Under the pieces are notes generated by a model. That model was not told the origin of the DNA and did not search any database. It saw only the letters and a list, made by a program, of their open reading frames with translations. The position numbers and the translations under genes were made by a program. From Azospirillum brasilense (GTDB taxonomy: Bacteria > Pseudomonadota > Alphaproteobacteria > Azospirillales > Azospirillaceae): a DNA stretch of 40,310 bases. The DNA is taken from NCBI RefSeq assembly GCF_008365405.1, contig NZ_QOKV01000037.1, positions 1-40,310 of the forward strand, read 5' to 3'. Position 1 is the stretch's first letter, and each line of letters begins with the position of its first letter. Positions 8,140 through 16,078 of this stretch are shown piece by piece.

Positions 8140-8999
8140 CAGAGCCAATAGGCGATGCGTTTGCGGAAACGGGCGAAGAGGGCAAAGGTGAGTGCCCAGC
8201 CGGCCGTGGCGAACAGCAGGCCAACCGCCCAGTTCTCCCAGCCCGGGAACTGGCCGAGCAGCGGCGCCCGGATGGTCTCGATCAGGTGGTACAAAGGGTT
8301 GAGAGCCATCAGGTAGCGCCGTTCCCCCAGCAACTCCGGCTTCCACATGACCGGAGTCACGAAAAACAAGAGCTGGATCACGCTGGCGACGATGGGCGGA
8401 ACGTCGCGGAAACGCGTGCAGACCATGCCGCACAGAAGCATGATCCAGCCGGCGTTCACCAGCAGGAGCCCGAGCCCCGCGAAAGCGAGCAGAATGCCCC
8501 CGACCCCCGGCCATATCCCGAAGACCACCGCCACCACCGCGAAAATGACGATGTTGTGGGCGTAGATGATCAGGTTCCGCCACAGCGCGCGCAGGATGTG
8601 CAGCGACATGGGAATGCGCACGTTCTTGATCAGCGGCTCCAGCTCGATGAAGCTCGTGCAGCCTTCATTCAGGAAGGATGCGACGAGCGTCCAGGTGGCT
8701 AGACCGATGGCGAGGAACGGCAGGTAGCTTTCCAGGTCGAGCCGAAACAGGGTCCCGTAGATGAGGCCAAGGCTGGCCACCATGACCGCCATGCTGAGCG
8801 TCAGCCAGAAGGGGCCGAGCACCGAACGGCGGTAGCGCTTGCGGATGTCGTGCCAGCCGAGCTTGCTCCACAGCCGCCAACGCCGGCCGCCTTCGAACAG
8901 ATCTTCCCAGGCCCGCTCCGCCTGGCTGCGGTCGCCGGAATCGTAGACGTCCGCGCTTTGCTTGCGGAACCGCAGGCAGGGCATGCTCTCACTCGTCAT
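8139..8999 (-). CDS. wzm: polysaccharide ABC transporter permease (Wzm type)
   Basis: A 286-residue ABC-2 type permease. After a polar start of about 55 residues (SKLGWHDIRKRYRRSVLGPFW is the usual family entry) there are six hydrophobic segments. The last loop carries LLFFVTPVMWKPELL and LNPLYHLIETIRAPLLG, both characteristic of O-antigen/capsule export permeases. It forms the inner-membrane channel with the ATPase encoded directly downstream. The ATG at 8999 is preceded by AGGG at about nine bases; a GTG at 9008 lies too close to that site. Its presence, with no Wzx or clear Wzy in the window, indicates an ABC-dependent assembly route. Confidence 0.93.
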   Translation of the reverse strand: MTSESMPCLRFRKQSADVYDSGDRSQAERAWEDLFEGGRRWRLWSKLGWHDIRKRYRRSVLGPFWLTLSMAVMVASLGLIYGTLFRLDLESYLPFLAIGLATWTLVASFLNEGCTSFIELEPLIKNVRIPMSLHILRALWRNLIIYAHNIVIFAVVAVVFGIWPGVGGILLAFAGLGLLLVNAGWIMLLCGMVCTRFRDVPPIVASVIQLLFFVTPVMWKPELLGERRYLMALNPLYHLIETIRAPLLGQFPGWENWAVGLLFATAGWALTFALFARFRKRIAYWL

Positions 9000-9178
9000 T
9001 GCGGGCACCCTGGGTGCAAGCCGCGACCGTACACAGGCGGCGCCACGGCGAGGAGGCTCTGGACAACACCACGCGAACTCCGGAACGAAACAAACCGAAC
9101 GACAGCTTGTATACTCCCTTCGTCAGTGGCTTCACAGCCTTAACCCGCTTCCATCCCAAGGGGGGAGGGAGCCCCGGG

Positions 9179-10237
9179 TCAGGCACGGCGCCCGGCTTCC
9201 TGCCTGAAACGGGCGAGATCGCTCTCCATCATCTCGCGGACGAGGTCGGGAAAGCTGGTAGTGTGCGTCCAATCCAGCCTGGCCCGCGCCTTGGACGGAT
9301 CCCCCAGCAGCAGATCCACCTCGGTTGGGCGGAAATAGCGCGGATCGACCTCGATCAGCACCTCGCCGCTGTCGGCATCGACGCCCTTCTCGTCCAGACC
9401 GGTCCCCCGCCATTCGATCTGGCGCCCGATATGGCCGAAGGCCAGCTCCACGAACTCACGGATGGAGTGGGTCTCGCCGGTGGCCAGCACATAGTCGTCC
9501 GGCTGTTCCTGCTGGACGATGCGCCACATGCCTTCCACGTAGTCGCGGGCATGGCCCCAGTCGCGCTTGGCGTCCAGGTTGCCGAGGTAAAGCGTCTTCT
9601 GCAGGCCCTGCTGGATGGCGGCGACCGCGCGGGTGATCTTGCGCGTCACGAAGGTTTCGCCGCGGGTCGGCCCCTCGTGGTTGAAGAGGATGCCGTTGGA
9701 GGCGTGCATGCCGTACGCCTCGCGGTAGTTCACCGTGATCCAGTAGGCGTAGAGCTTTGCCGCCGCGTAGGGGCTGCGCGGATAGAAGGGCGTCGTCTCC
9801 TTCTGCGGCGTCTCCCGCGCCATGCCAAACAGTTCGGAGGTGGACGCTTGGTAGAAGCGCGCCTTGGTCTCCAGCTTCAGGATCCGGATGGCTTCCAGCA
9901 GGCGCAGTGTCCCCAACCCGTCGGAGTTCGCCGTGTATTCCGGCGTCTCGAAGCTCACCTGCACATGGCTCTGGGCCGCGAGGTTGTAGATCTCGTCCGG
10001 TTGGACCTCCTGCACGATACGCAGCAGGTTGGTCGCGTCAGTGAGGTCGCCGTAATGCATCCGGAAACGGACGTCCTCCTCGTGCACGTCACGGTACAGA
10101 TGCTCCACCCGCTCCGTGTTGAAGGACGACGAGCGCCGCTTGACGCCGTGGACGGTGTAGCCCTTGTCCAGCAGCAGTTCCGACAGATAGGCGCCGTCCT
10201 GCCCCGTGACGCCGGTGATTAGAGCAACCTTGCGCAA
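9179..10237 (-). CDS. gmd: GDP-mannose 4,6-dehydratase
   Basis: A 352-residue SDR enzyme that converts GDP-D-mannose to GDP-4-keto-6-deoxy-D-mannose, the first step to GDP-L-fucose and GDP-D-rhamnose. It has the N-terminal loop GVTGQDGAYLSELLLDKGY, the family stretch GVKRRSSSFNTERVEHLY, STSELFG, and the catalytic YAAAK in PRSPYAAAKLYAYWITVNY. The start is a TTG at 10237, where conserved sequence begins (RKVALITG). It is strongly supported by AGGAG six bases upstream, and there is no ATG or GTG nearby. The substrate is probably made by the ManC encoded at 28215-29693, and fcl completes the pathway. Confidence 0.96.
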   Translation of the reverse strand: MRKVALITGVTGQDGAYLSELLLDKGYTVHGVKRRSSSFNTERVEHLYRDVHEEDVRFRMHYGDLTDATNLLRIVQEVQPDEIYNLAAQSHVQVSFETPEYTANSDGLGTLRLLEAIRILKLETKARFYQASTSELFGMARETPQKETTPFYPRSPYAAAKLYAYWITVNYREAYGMHASNGILFNHEGPTRGETFVTRKITRAVAAIQQGLQKTLYLGNLDAKRDWGHARDYVEGMWRIVQQEQPDDYVLATGETHSIREFVELAFGHIGRQIEWRGTGLDEKGVDADSGEVLIEVDPRYFRPTEVDLLLGDPSKARARLDWTHTTSFPDLVREMMESDLARFRQEAGRRA

Positions 10238-10259
10238 CGCACGCTCCTATTTTTGAACC

Positions 10260-10326
10260 GCGGATCCGGCTGCTCCTGGCTGTGCAGCGGACGTCCGTGA
10301 GGAGCAGCATAACCGCTCGGATCCGC
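10260..10326. repeat. nested inverted repeats upstream of gmd
   Basis: Three concentric elements: outer arms GCGGATCCG (10260-10268) and CGGATCCGC (10318-10326), middle arms GCTGCTCCT (10269-10277) and AGGAGCAGC (10300-10308), and an inner palindrome CGGACGTCCG (10288-10297). The RNA could form a long branched hairpin starting about 23 bases before the gmd start. It may be a terminator or leader structure; no T-run follows it on either strand. Confidence 0.7.
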
Positions 10327-10491
10327 CGCCCACATCAACATCTTCCTCGGGCAGGCGGGGACGACGGGCGGCGCGGCGCCGCCGGCGGAGCCCGGCTCGT
10401 GGGATCCAGATGGGAATTCACCGGGAAAGGCGGCCTGGAGCTTCCTCGGACGGAGGCTCCCTTCGACAGCTCCAAGGCCCGGTCGCAGGGC
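10327..10491. other. intergenic gap between the giant glycosyltransferase gene and gmd
   Basis: Together with the hairpin region this gap is about 254 bases and has no credible gene. At its right edge AGGCCC-N7-GGGCCT (10475-10493) forms a perfect 6-bp stem overlapping the stop codon of the giant gene. It is a possible weak terminator without a T-run. Confidence 0.4.
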
Positions 10492-13400
10492 CTAGTCACC
10501 CATCGCCGAGGAAACCGCTTCGAGCCAGCCGCGGCCGAAATCCCGGTCCGGTTCTAGAACGGTGCCCTCCGCCCATTCATTCCAGGCGTTGATGAAGACG
10601 ACCCGTTCTCCCGGCTGCCGCCGCTCATGGAGAACGATCTCCCTGAGCCACCGGCGGAAATTCGTGGGGGTCGCGCCATGGAAGATGGTCGCCCGCTTGC
10701 CCCTGCGGGACGTGTTGTCGAAGCCGGCCATCAAGCCCCGGTGCCGGCGTCCGACCACGGGATTCTTGAGCTTCTGGACGGCAGAATCCACGGTTCGCCC
10801 ATAGTCGAAGACGATCCCGCTATCCTCCGGGGCATCCGTCGGCCTCGGCGTGAGAAGAACGGCAGGGGCCCGGTGCGGCGGGAACTCGTAATACGAATCG
10901 AACCCGATTTCAGCGGGATCGTCCGGCAAGTCCTCGTCGTTCGGGAAATCGACCAGGCCGGCGCAAAGATGAACGTTCGGCACGCCTCTCTTGACGAATT
11001 CCTCACGCAATTTATCCATCGCCGCCCGGCAATCCTCAATATGGCGGGCGCGATAGATGAGCAGCATCGGCCGGCCGTCGAGCTTGAAATACCGGTCGTC
11101 CTTCAGGACCGGAGCGACGTCATGGGCGAACAGCTTTTCCCACCCGGGCTCATACGTCTGGGGCAGGAGCGTTTCGTGGTTGAGCCCATCCCAGTTGCGG
11201 CTCCACGGCTCATTGGCCCAGCAAATCATGAAAGGGTTCTCGGGCTCGCCGAGGCGCAGGATCTCATCCAAGGGACGTTCGAGAATCCGGCGGCCATTGA
11301 ACCAGTAATAATAATAGCAGAACCCCGTTATCCCATGCTTTCGCGCCAAAGCCGCCTGGGCCGCGCGAATTTCCGGCAGCCTCAAGTCATAGAAGCCGAG
11401 ATCCGACGGGAGACGCGGCTGCCGGTGCTCCGAAAACATGGGAGCAGCCCGCGTGACGTTCGTCCACTCCGTGAACCCTTCGCCCCACCAAAGATTGTTT
11501 TCCTTGATCGGATGGAATTGCGGCAGGAAGAGCGCGAACGCATGTATCTTCGACGCGCCATCCTTCTGGTGCGCTTGCAGGATCGCATCATCGATCTTGC
11601 TCGACTCAACGAACTTCATGCCCGCGTCTTCGCAGATCAGGCCGAACATCCGCTCGACGGCATGGCCGAGGGCGCCGTTCACCGGCATCGGCTCCGGCTC
11701 GAAATCGTTGACGTTCAGCCCGGAGCCCAGCAGCGTGCGCAGGATCAGCGGCCGGATCCAGAACATTCCGCCCCCGGGAAAGCTCCGGGAAACGTAATCG
11801 GTCGAAATCGACAGTCTCGGCAGAAGTTTGTTGAGGAAGTCTTCGTTGCCCGCCCAGCATTCCTCGCCACTGAAGATGTTGCCGTCGGCGACCACGATGC
11901 CCAGGTCGGGGTCGGACCGGAAACGCGCGATGATCCGGTCGACAAGCTCCCGGCTACCAAGAATGCCGTCGATCAGCTGGCGGCGCCACTGGTCTCCGTC
12001 CGCCACGTACGTGCTTCGCTTGGAGTGGATCTTGCAGATGAGTTCGTAACGGAAAAGCACGCCCGTCTGCAGGATCGCCATGAAGCGGGCGATATCGCGG
12101 CCCCGGTCCTGCGGGAACACGAACACCCGCGCCTGCTGGAAATCCTTCTTGATCGCGTCCTCAAGCGTGTGGGACACGCCCGCCACAAGAGAAACGAAGA
12201 GATCGAAAGGGGCGCTGATGTTCTTGATCGAAGCCGCCATTTCCTCCCATGTATCGGGGTGATACACGTGGACGACAACCGCGATCGGTCCGGAGGGAAT
12301 CAGGCCGCGCAGTTCGAAGAAATCCGGCAATTCCAGATCGGGAAGATTGGTCAGCCGAAGCCGATCGGAATGCGTGCTGCCTCCCTTTGAACCAAAAACC
12401 TTGGGGTTCGTCAGCAAATAGTGGGCGAGCGGATCGATCCCGATCTCTCCCATCTCCGGATGCTGGTTGCGGTAGGCGACCGGATCGAACAATCTGTTCG
12501 GGCGCAGGCCTTTGATGGATCCGCACAGGATGTAATGGGTCAGCGGATCGATATCCGCTGCGGCTACGTCGGGATTCTGCTCGCGATACCAAAGGGGATC
12601 GAAGGCTGGATTGGGCGTCCGGCCTTCCCTCCAGCCATTGTTGACGTAATGCTCGAGCGGATCGACGCCCGCCATTTGAACGTCGGGGTTCTGGCTCAGG
12701 TACCAGGACGTGTTGAACAGGCCCGACGCCAGAACGATCTTCTTCGAATCCGTGTGACCGCTGGTCAGCACGGACAGGTTCGTCAGCTTCGCGTTGGCCC
12801 CATGAAGCGTCAGCGACGCCGTCGTTAGAAGCGCATGCGCGAGCGGGTCCACCCCGCTGCCGATGATCGCGGGGAACTGGGCCCGGTACAGCGTCGGATC
12901 GAAGGACTTGTTGGGCCTCCGTCCCTCGACCGATCCATACCTGATGTAGTGCCCGAGAGGCTCTATTCCCGCGGCGGCGACATCGCCGTATTCCCCTAGA
13001 TACCACACGGGGTCGAAACCCGGATTGGGCGAACGCCCCTCACGCCAGCCGACGTCCAGATAGTGGGTGAGCGGATCGATGCCGGCGGCCGCCACATCGG
13101 GATTCTGGTTGAGATACCAGGAGAAGTTGAAGAGGCCCGAGGCGATGATGACGCCCCGGGCGTCTGCGAACGGCCCCTCGTTCGGGAGTTCTGGCGTCAG
13201 GTAATGGAGAAGCGCGCGGTTCTTCCCGCCGTCCTTTTCGGCGGCCGATTCCGACGAGGATCGCTCGACCGCGCTCTGGTCGGAGAACGGGTTGGGTTTG
13301 CGCTTTTCCGCAGCGCCATGCAAAATGTAGTGAGCATAGGGTTCAATCGCGCCAATATCTTTGTAGGTTTCCCGATAAAATTTGGGATCAAAGCCGGGAA

Positions 13401-15705
13401 TCGGGTAACGCCCTTCCGCAGAACCATAATTGATATAATGTTCCAGCGGGTCGATACCGGCCTCGGAAACGTCGCTGTTCCTTTCCAGATACCACTCCGA
13501 ATTGAAGAGTCCAGACGCCGCAATTACATTGTAATTGTCAACCATATCGTTGCCTGTATGCTCATCCAGCATGTGTTCGTTCCAGGGGCGAGTGGTTCTT
13601 GGTGGATCAGCGAGAACGAACTCAGAACCGCTGACGCGCAAGTTGGGGTTGGAGGCGGGATCGGAGCGCAGGATCGGCGCCCATGCTTTCCGCATATACT
13701 CGGTCGGCGTGGACCGGTCAGGAAGCTCCGAAGTCCCCAAACCCATATTTTGTCCAGGATCGATGACCGCCGCATGGGGCGTCCAGACCACCCGGTAGCC
13801 GATCTGCGCCGTCCTCAGGCACAAGTCGACGTCGGAATACCAAACGTCAAGCTCCTGGCTGTTGAAGCCATTGAGGTCCTCGAAGACCCGCCTGGAAAGC
13901 GCCATGCAGGCGCCGGACACGGCCGACATGTTCTGGACGAGGACAGCACGGCCAAAATATCCGAAATCCGGATGATCACTCAGACGCAATCCCTGATAAG
14001 CAGAAACGGCAATTAATTCTTCGTCAAGTATGTATCCGGCGTTCTTTATCGAGCGGTCGTCGGAATAAATCATCGCTCCAACGATTCCCACCTTCGATTT
14101 CTGAAGTTGGGACACCAGCTCGGTTAGCCAACCGGACTCGGAAATTTGAATTCCGCAATCCAGAAAACACAGGAAATCGCCCTTGGCCTTGTCGGCTCCA
14201 AGGTTGCGGGCTTCCGCCTTGTTGAGTGTCTTCGGCGAACTGACAACCTTGATTTTCTTGCTTTGAAACAGCTGAACCATCAGCTGGATCACGCTCGCCG
14301 CGATGCTTGAATCGTGAGCGAGAACGATCTCGAAGTTGGCATAGCGGGTGTTGTCGATGACCGACTGAACGGTCCTGTATGCGCCGTCGGCGTTGTCGCA
14401 GCGCATCACGATCGTGACTCGAGGCGCCGGTTGCGGCGCGCTCAATTTCACCCTGTTGAACGCGGCATGCGGGCTTGCCTCCACGGTGCCCCTGACACCG
14501 GAAGTTTCAAGAGCGTCGGCGATCGCGTCCAGAGAACTGTTCCGCGCATACGGCTTCGCTTCATCCGAATTGCTCGCCGTCGACCCCGGTATCGCTCTCC
14601 AGTGGTAAAGGATATGGGGAATGTGCCGGATTTGGTTGTGATCGACCGTGCGCTGGGCGCGCAGCACCAGATCATAATCCTGGCTGCCAACGAACTCGTT
14701 GCGGAACCTGCCGATTCTCTCGATCAGGCTGCGCCGGTAAACCCCGAGGTGGCAAAAGAAGTTCTGCGCAAAAATCAGCTCGGGGTTCCAGTCAGGCTTG
14801 AAGTAAGGGTTGTACCGGCGCCCCTTCGCGTCGATACGGTCCTCGTCGCTGTATACCAAAGCGACATCAGGCTCTTTTATCAGGAGGTCGGCGACCATGA
14901 AGAGCGCGTGCGCGCTCAGCTCGTCATCATGATCGAGCAGAGCGACGAATTCGCCTGTCGCCAAGTCGAGAGCACTGTTCGAGGCCTCGGAAATGTGCCC
15001 GTTCACAGTCCGATACACGACTTTTACGCGGGGGTCCTTTGCTTTGTACTCATCCAGGACCCGGCGCACGTGCGGTTCGCTCGAACGGTCGTCGGCAATG
15101 CACAATTCCCAAAAAGGATACAGCTGGTTGATGACGGATTCGATCGCCGCACGAAGAAATGTCTCCGGCGTGTTGTAGACCGGCATCAGGACCGACAGCA
15201 GAGGGGGGTTGCGCATCGCCTGAACGGCGACCTTGATCCGCCGTCGGCCTTTGTTGCCTATGGTGTCATAGCGCCGAATCCAATCAACATATTCGTCCAG
15301 CCCCTCATCGGAGGAACCTCCGGTGGCGAGATAGTGAGCGAGAGGCTCCCGTCCCGCCAGGGCAGCCTCTCCAACCTTCCGGCGGTAATAGTTCGGGTCG
15401 AACTGCGGCCCGGGGCGACGCCCTTCAGCGGAACCGTTGCCGATATAGTGCGCGAGCGGCTCAATCTTGGCATGGGCAACGTCCGGGTATTTCATCAGAT
15501 ACCAAGACGGATCAAAAAATTTGTTGGGGCAGCGGCCTTCCTTCCATCCGAATTCCGCATAATGGCGCAGAAGATCCAACCCTGCATCTGTCAAATCCGG
15601 ATTCGAGAATCGATAAAAATCTTCGTCAAACAGTCCAGAATTTCTGATCAGACCGAGGTCATCGTCCGATACATTCTTGCGCTCTGCCTGTTTCACAATA
15701 CGCAT
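10492..15705 (-). CDS. giant multidomain glycosyltransferase (GT2-GT2-RgpF-WbsX) with eleven short repeats
   Basis: A protein of about 1737 residues. Order: a repeat triplet (about 24-130); a GT-A/GT2 domain (about 165-410) with LLSVLMPVYN and the metal site LLDHDDE; a second GT2-like domain (about 425-690) with VTIVMRCDN and LCFLDCG; three more repeat blocks (about 731-805, 857-960, 994-1100); an RgpF-like rhamnan-synthesis domain (about 1138-1370) with CKIHSKRS; and a WbsX/GH99-like domain (about 1386-1735) with FALFLPQFHPIKENNLWWGE and FINAWNEWAEG. It probably adds several sugars to a cell-surface glycan from the cytosolic face; no membrane segment is seen. The second GT2 has CG where a DxD would be expected, so its activity is uncertain. 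I chose the ATG at 15705 (GAGG five bases upstream); ATGs at 15708 and 15732 and a TTG at 15801 are alternatives. Base composition is visibly less GC-rich than in the neighbours. Confidence 0.88.
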   Translation of the reverse strand: MRIVKQAERKNVSDDDLGLIRNSGLFDEDFYRFSNPDLTDAGLDLLRHYAEFGWKEGRCPNKFFDPSWYLMKYPDVAHAKIEPLAHYIGNGSAEGRRPGPQFDPNYYRRKVGEAALAGREPLAHYLATGGSSDEGLDEYVDWIRRYDTIGNKGRRRIKVAVQAMRNPPLLSVLMPVYNTPETFLRAAIESVINQLYPFWELCIADDRSSEPHVRRVLDEYKAKDPRVKVVYRTVNGHISEASNSALDLATGEFVALLDHDDELSAHALFMVADLLIKEPDVALVYSDEDRIDAKGRRYNPYFKPDWNPELIFAQNFFCHLGVYRRSLIERIGRFRNEFVGSQDYDLVLRAQRTVDHNQIRHIPHILYHWRAIPGSTASNSDEAKPYARNSSLDAIADALETSGVRGTVEASPHAAFNRVKLSAPQPAPRVTIVMRCDNADGAYRTVQSVIDNTRYANFEIVLAHDSSIAASVIQLMVQLFQSKKIKVVSSPKTLNKAEARNLGADKAKGDFLCFLDCGIQISESGWLTELVSQLQKSKVGIVGAMIYSDDRSIKNAGYILDEELIAVSAYQGLRLSDHPDFGYFGRAVLVQNMSAVSGACMALSRRVFEDLNGFNSQELDVWYSDVDLCLRTAQIGYRVVWTPHAAVIDPGQNMGLGTSELPDRSTPTEYMRKAWAPILRSDPASNPNLRVSGSEFVLADPPRTTRPWNEHMLDEHTGNDMVDNYNVIAASGLFNSEWYLERNSDVSEAGIDPLEHYINYGSAEGRYPIPGFDPKFYRETYKDIGAIEPYAHYILHGAAEKRKPNPFSDQSAVERSSSESAAEKDGGKNRALLHYLTPELPNEGPFADARGVIIASGLFNFSWYLNQNPDVAAAGIDPLTHYLDVGWREGRSPNPGFDPVWYLGEYGDVAAAGIEPLGHYIRYGSVEGRRPNKSFDPTLYRAQFPAIIGSGVDPLAHALLTTASLTLHGANAKLTNLSVLTSGHTDSKKIVLASGLFNTSWYLSQNPDVQMAGVDPLEHYVNNGWREGRTPNPAFDPLWYREQNPDVAAADIDPLTHYILCGSIKGLRPNRLFDPVAYRNQHPEMGEIGIDPLAHYLLTNPKVFGSKGGSTHSDRLRLTNLPDLELPDFFELRGLIPSGPIAVVVHVYHPDTWEEMAASIKNISAPFDLFVSLVAGVSHTLEDAIKKDFQQARVFVFPQDRGRDIARFMAILQTGVLFRYELICKIHSKRSTYVADGDQWRRQLIDGILGSRELVDRIIARFRSDPDLGIVVADGNIFSGEECWAGNEDFLNKLLPRLSISTDYVSRSFPGGGMFWIRPLILRTLLGSGLNVNDFEPEPMPVNGALGHAVERMFGLICEDAGMKFVESSKIDDAILQAHQKDGASKIHAFALFLPQFHPIKENNLWWGEGFTEWTNVTRAAPMFSEHRQPRLPSDLGFYDLRLPEIRAAQAALARKHGITGFCYYYYWFNGRRILERPLDEILRLGEPENPFMICWANEPWSRNWDGLNHETLLPQTYEPGWEKLFAHDVAPVLKDDRYFKLDGRPMLLIYRARHIEDCRAAMDKLREEFVKRGVPNVHLCAGLVDFPNDEDLPDDPAEIGFDSYYEFPPHRAPAVLLTPRPTDAPEDSGIVFDYGRTVDSAVQKLKNPVVGRRHRGLMAGFDNTSRRGKRATIFHGATPTNFRRWLREIVLHERRQPGERVVFINAWNEWAEGTVLEPDRDFGRGWLEAVSSAMGD
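12405..15640 (-). repeat. eleven copies of a 38-residue repeat in four blocks inside the giant gene
   Basis: The unit reads roughly (G)L/FN-x-x-W-Y-L-x-x-N-P-D-V-x-x-A-G-x-D-P-L-x-H-Y-x-x-x-G-x-x-E-G-R-x-P-N-P. Blocks lie at about 15.64-15.32, 13.52-13.29, 13.14-12.83 and 12.73-12.41 kb, with 3, 2, 3 and 3 copies. Each block opens with a GLF(N/D) copy and continues with FDP copies, and the three-copy blocks end in a degenerate FDPxxYR copy, so the true period is a triplet. I recall similar repeats in other proteobacterial surface glycosyltransferases and in some secreted proteins, but give no family name. Confidence 0.85.
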
Positions 15706-16078
15706 CATTTCCTCGACTTCCGCGCACCGCATTTCCGCAAACACCACTTTGTCACACCCACCGCTTCCATCGGCGGCCGCAGGTTCCGCGGACACCGGCA
15801 ACGGCCAGCAATTGGTTGATCCGCGTATTTTGGCCCGCTCCGGCTATACTTTTTGCATAGCTGAAAATATTCAATTTTTTCTTAAATAAGTTAAACAATC
15901 GCATAATAGCATCAACGTCCGGCGAAACCGCTCACCCGCGCCCTAAGAACGCGGATCAAAACTCCGTCTTATGGAATCCAAGTCATTGATTTTGTTCAGA
16001 ATAAAAGACGTTTTGATCGGCACTCTAAGGCCGGCGTCCGCGCCGCTTGGCTCGGCAAAACGGGCCGGACTCCCATCG
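15706..16078. other. AT-rich intergenic region upstream of the giant gene
   Basis: About 370 bases without a credible gene. The stretch 15840-16020 is strikingly AT-rich for this window. A possible extended -10 promoter for the giant gene lies inside it (listed separately). The part 15706-15801 stays in frame with the giant gene and would be coding if an upstream start is used. Confidence 0.6.
15903..15911 (-). promoter_or_regulatory. possible extended -10 promoter for the giant glycosyltransferase gene
   Basis: On the minus strand TGCTATTAT gives a TGn extension plus a -10 matching TATAAT at five of six positions, inside the most AT-rich stretch of the region. No good -35 box lies at 16-18 bases. 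Use of this site would leave a leader of about 190 bases. Confidence 0.3.

Noticed and set aside
12405..15640. RTX calcium-binding repeats in the giant protein as a type I secretion substrate
   Set aside because: The repeats lack the GGxGxDxxx nonapeptide, and the protein carries cytosolic-type glycosyltransferase domains and no secretion-type C-terminus.
15706..15801. N-terminal extension of the giant enzyme from a TTG
   Set aside because: The TTG at 15801 has no good ribosome site, and the added residues show no family similarity. The ATG at 15705 with GAGG is better, though not proven.
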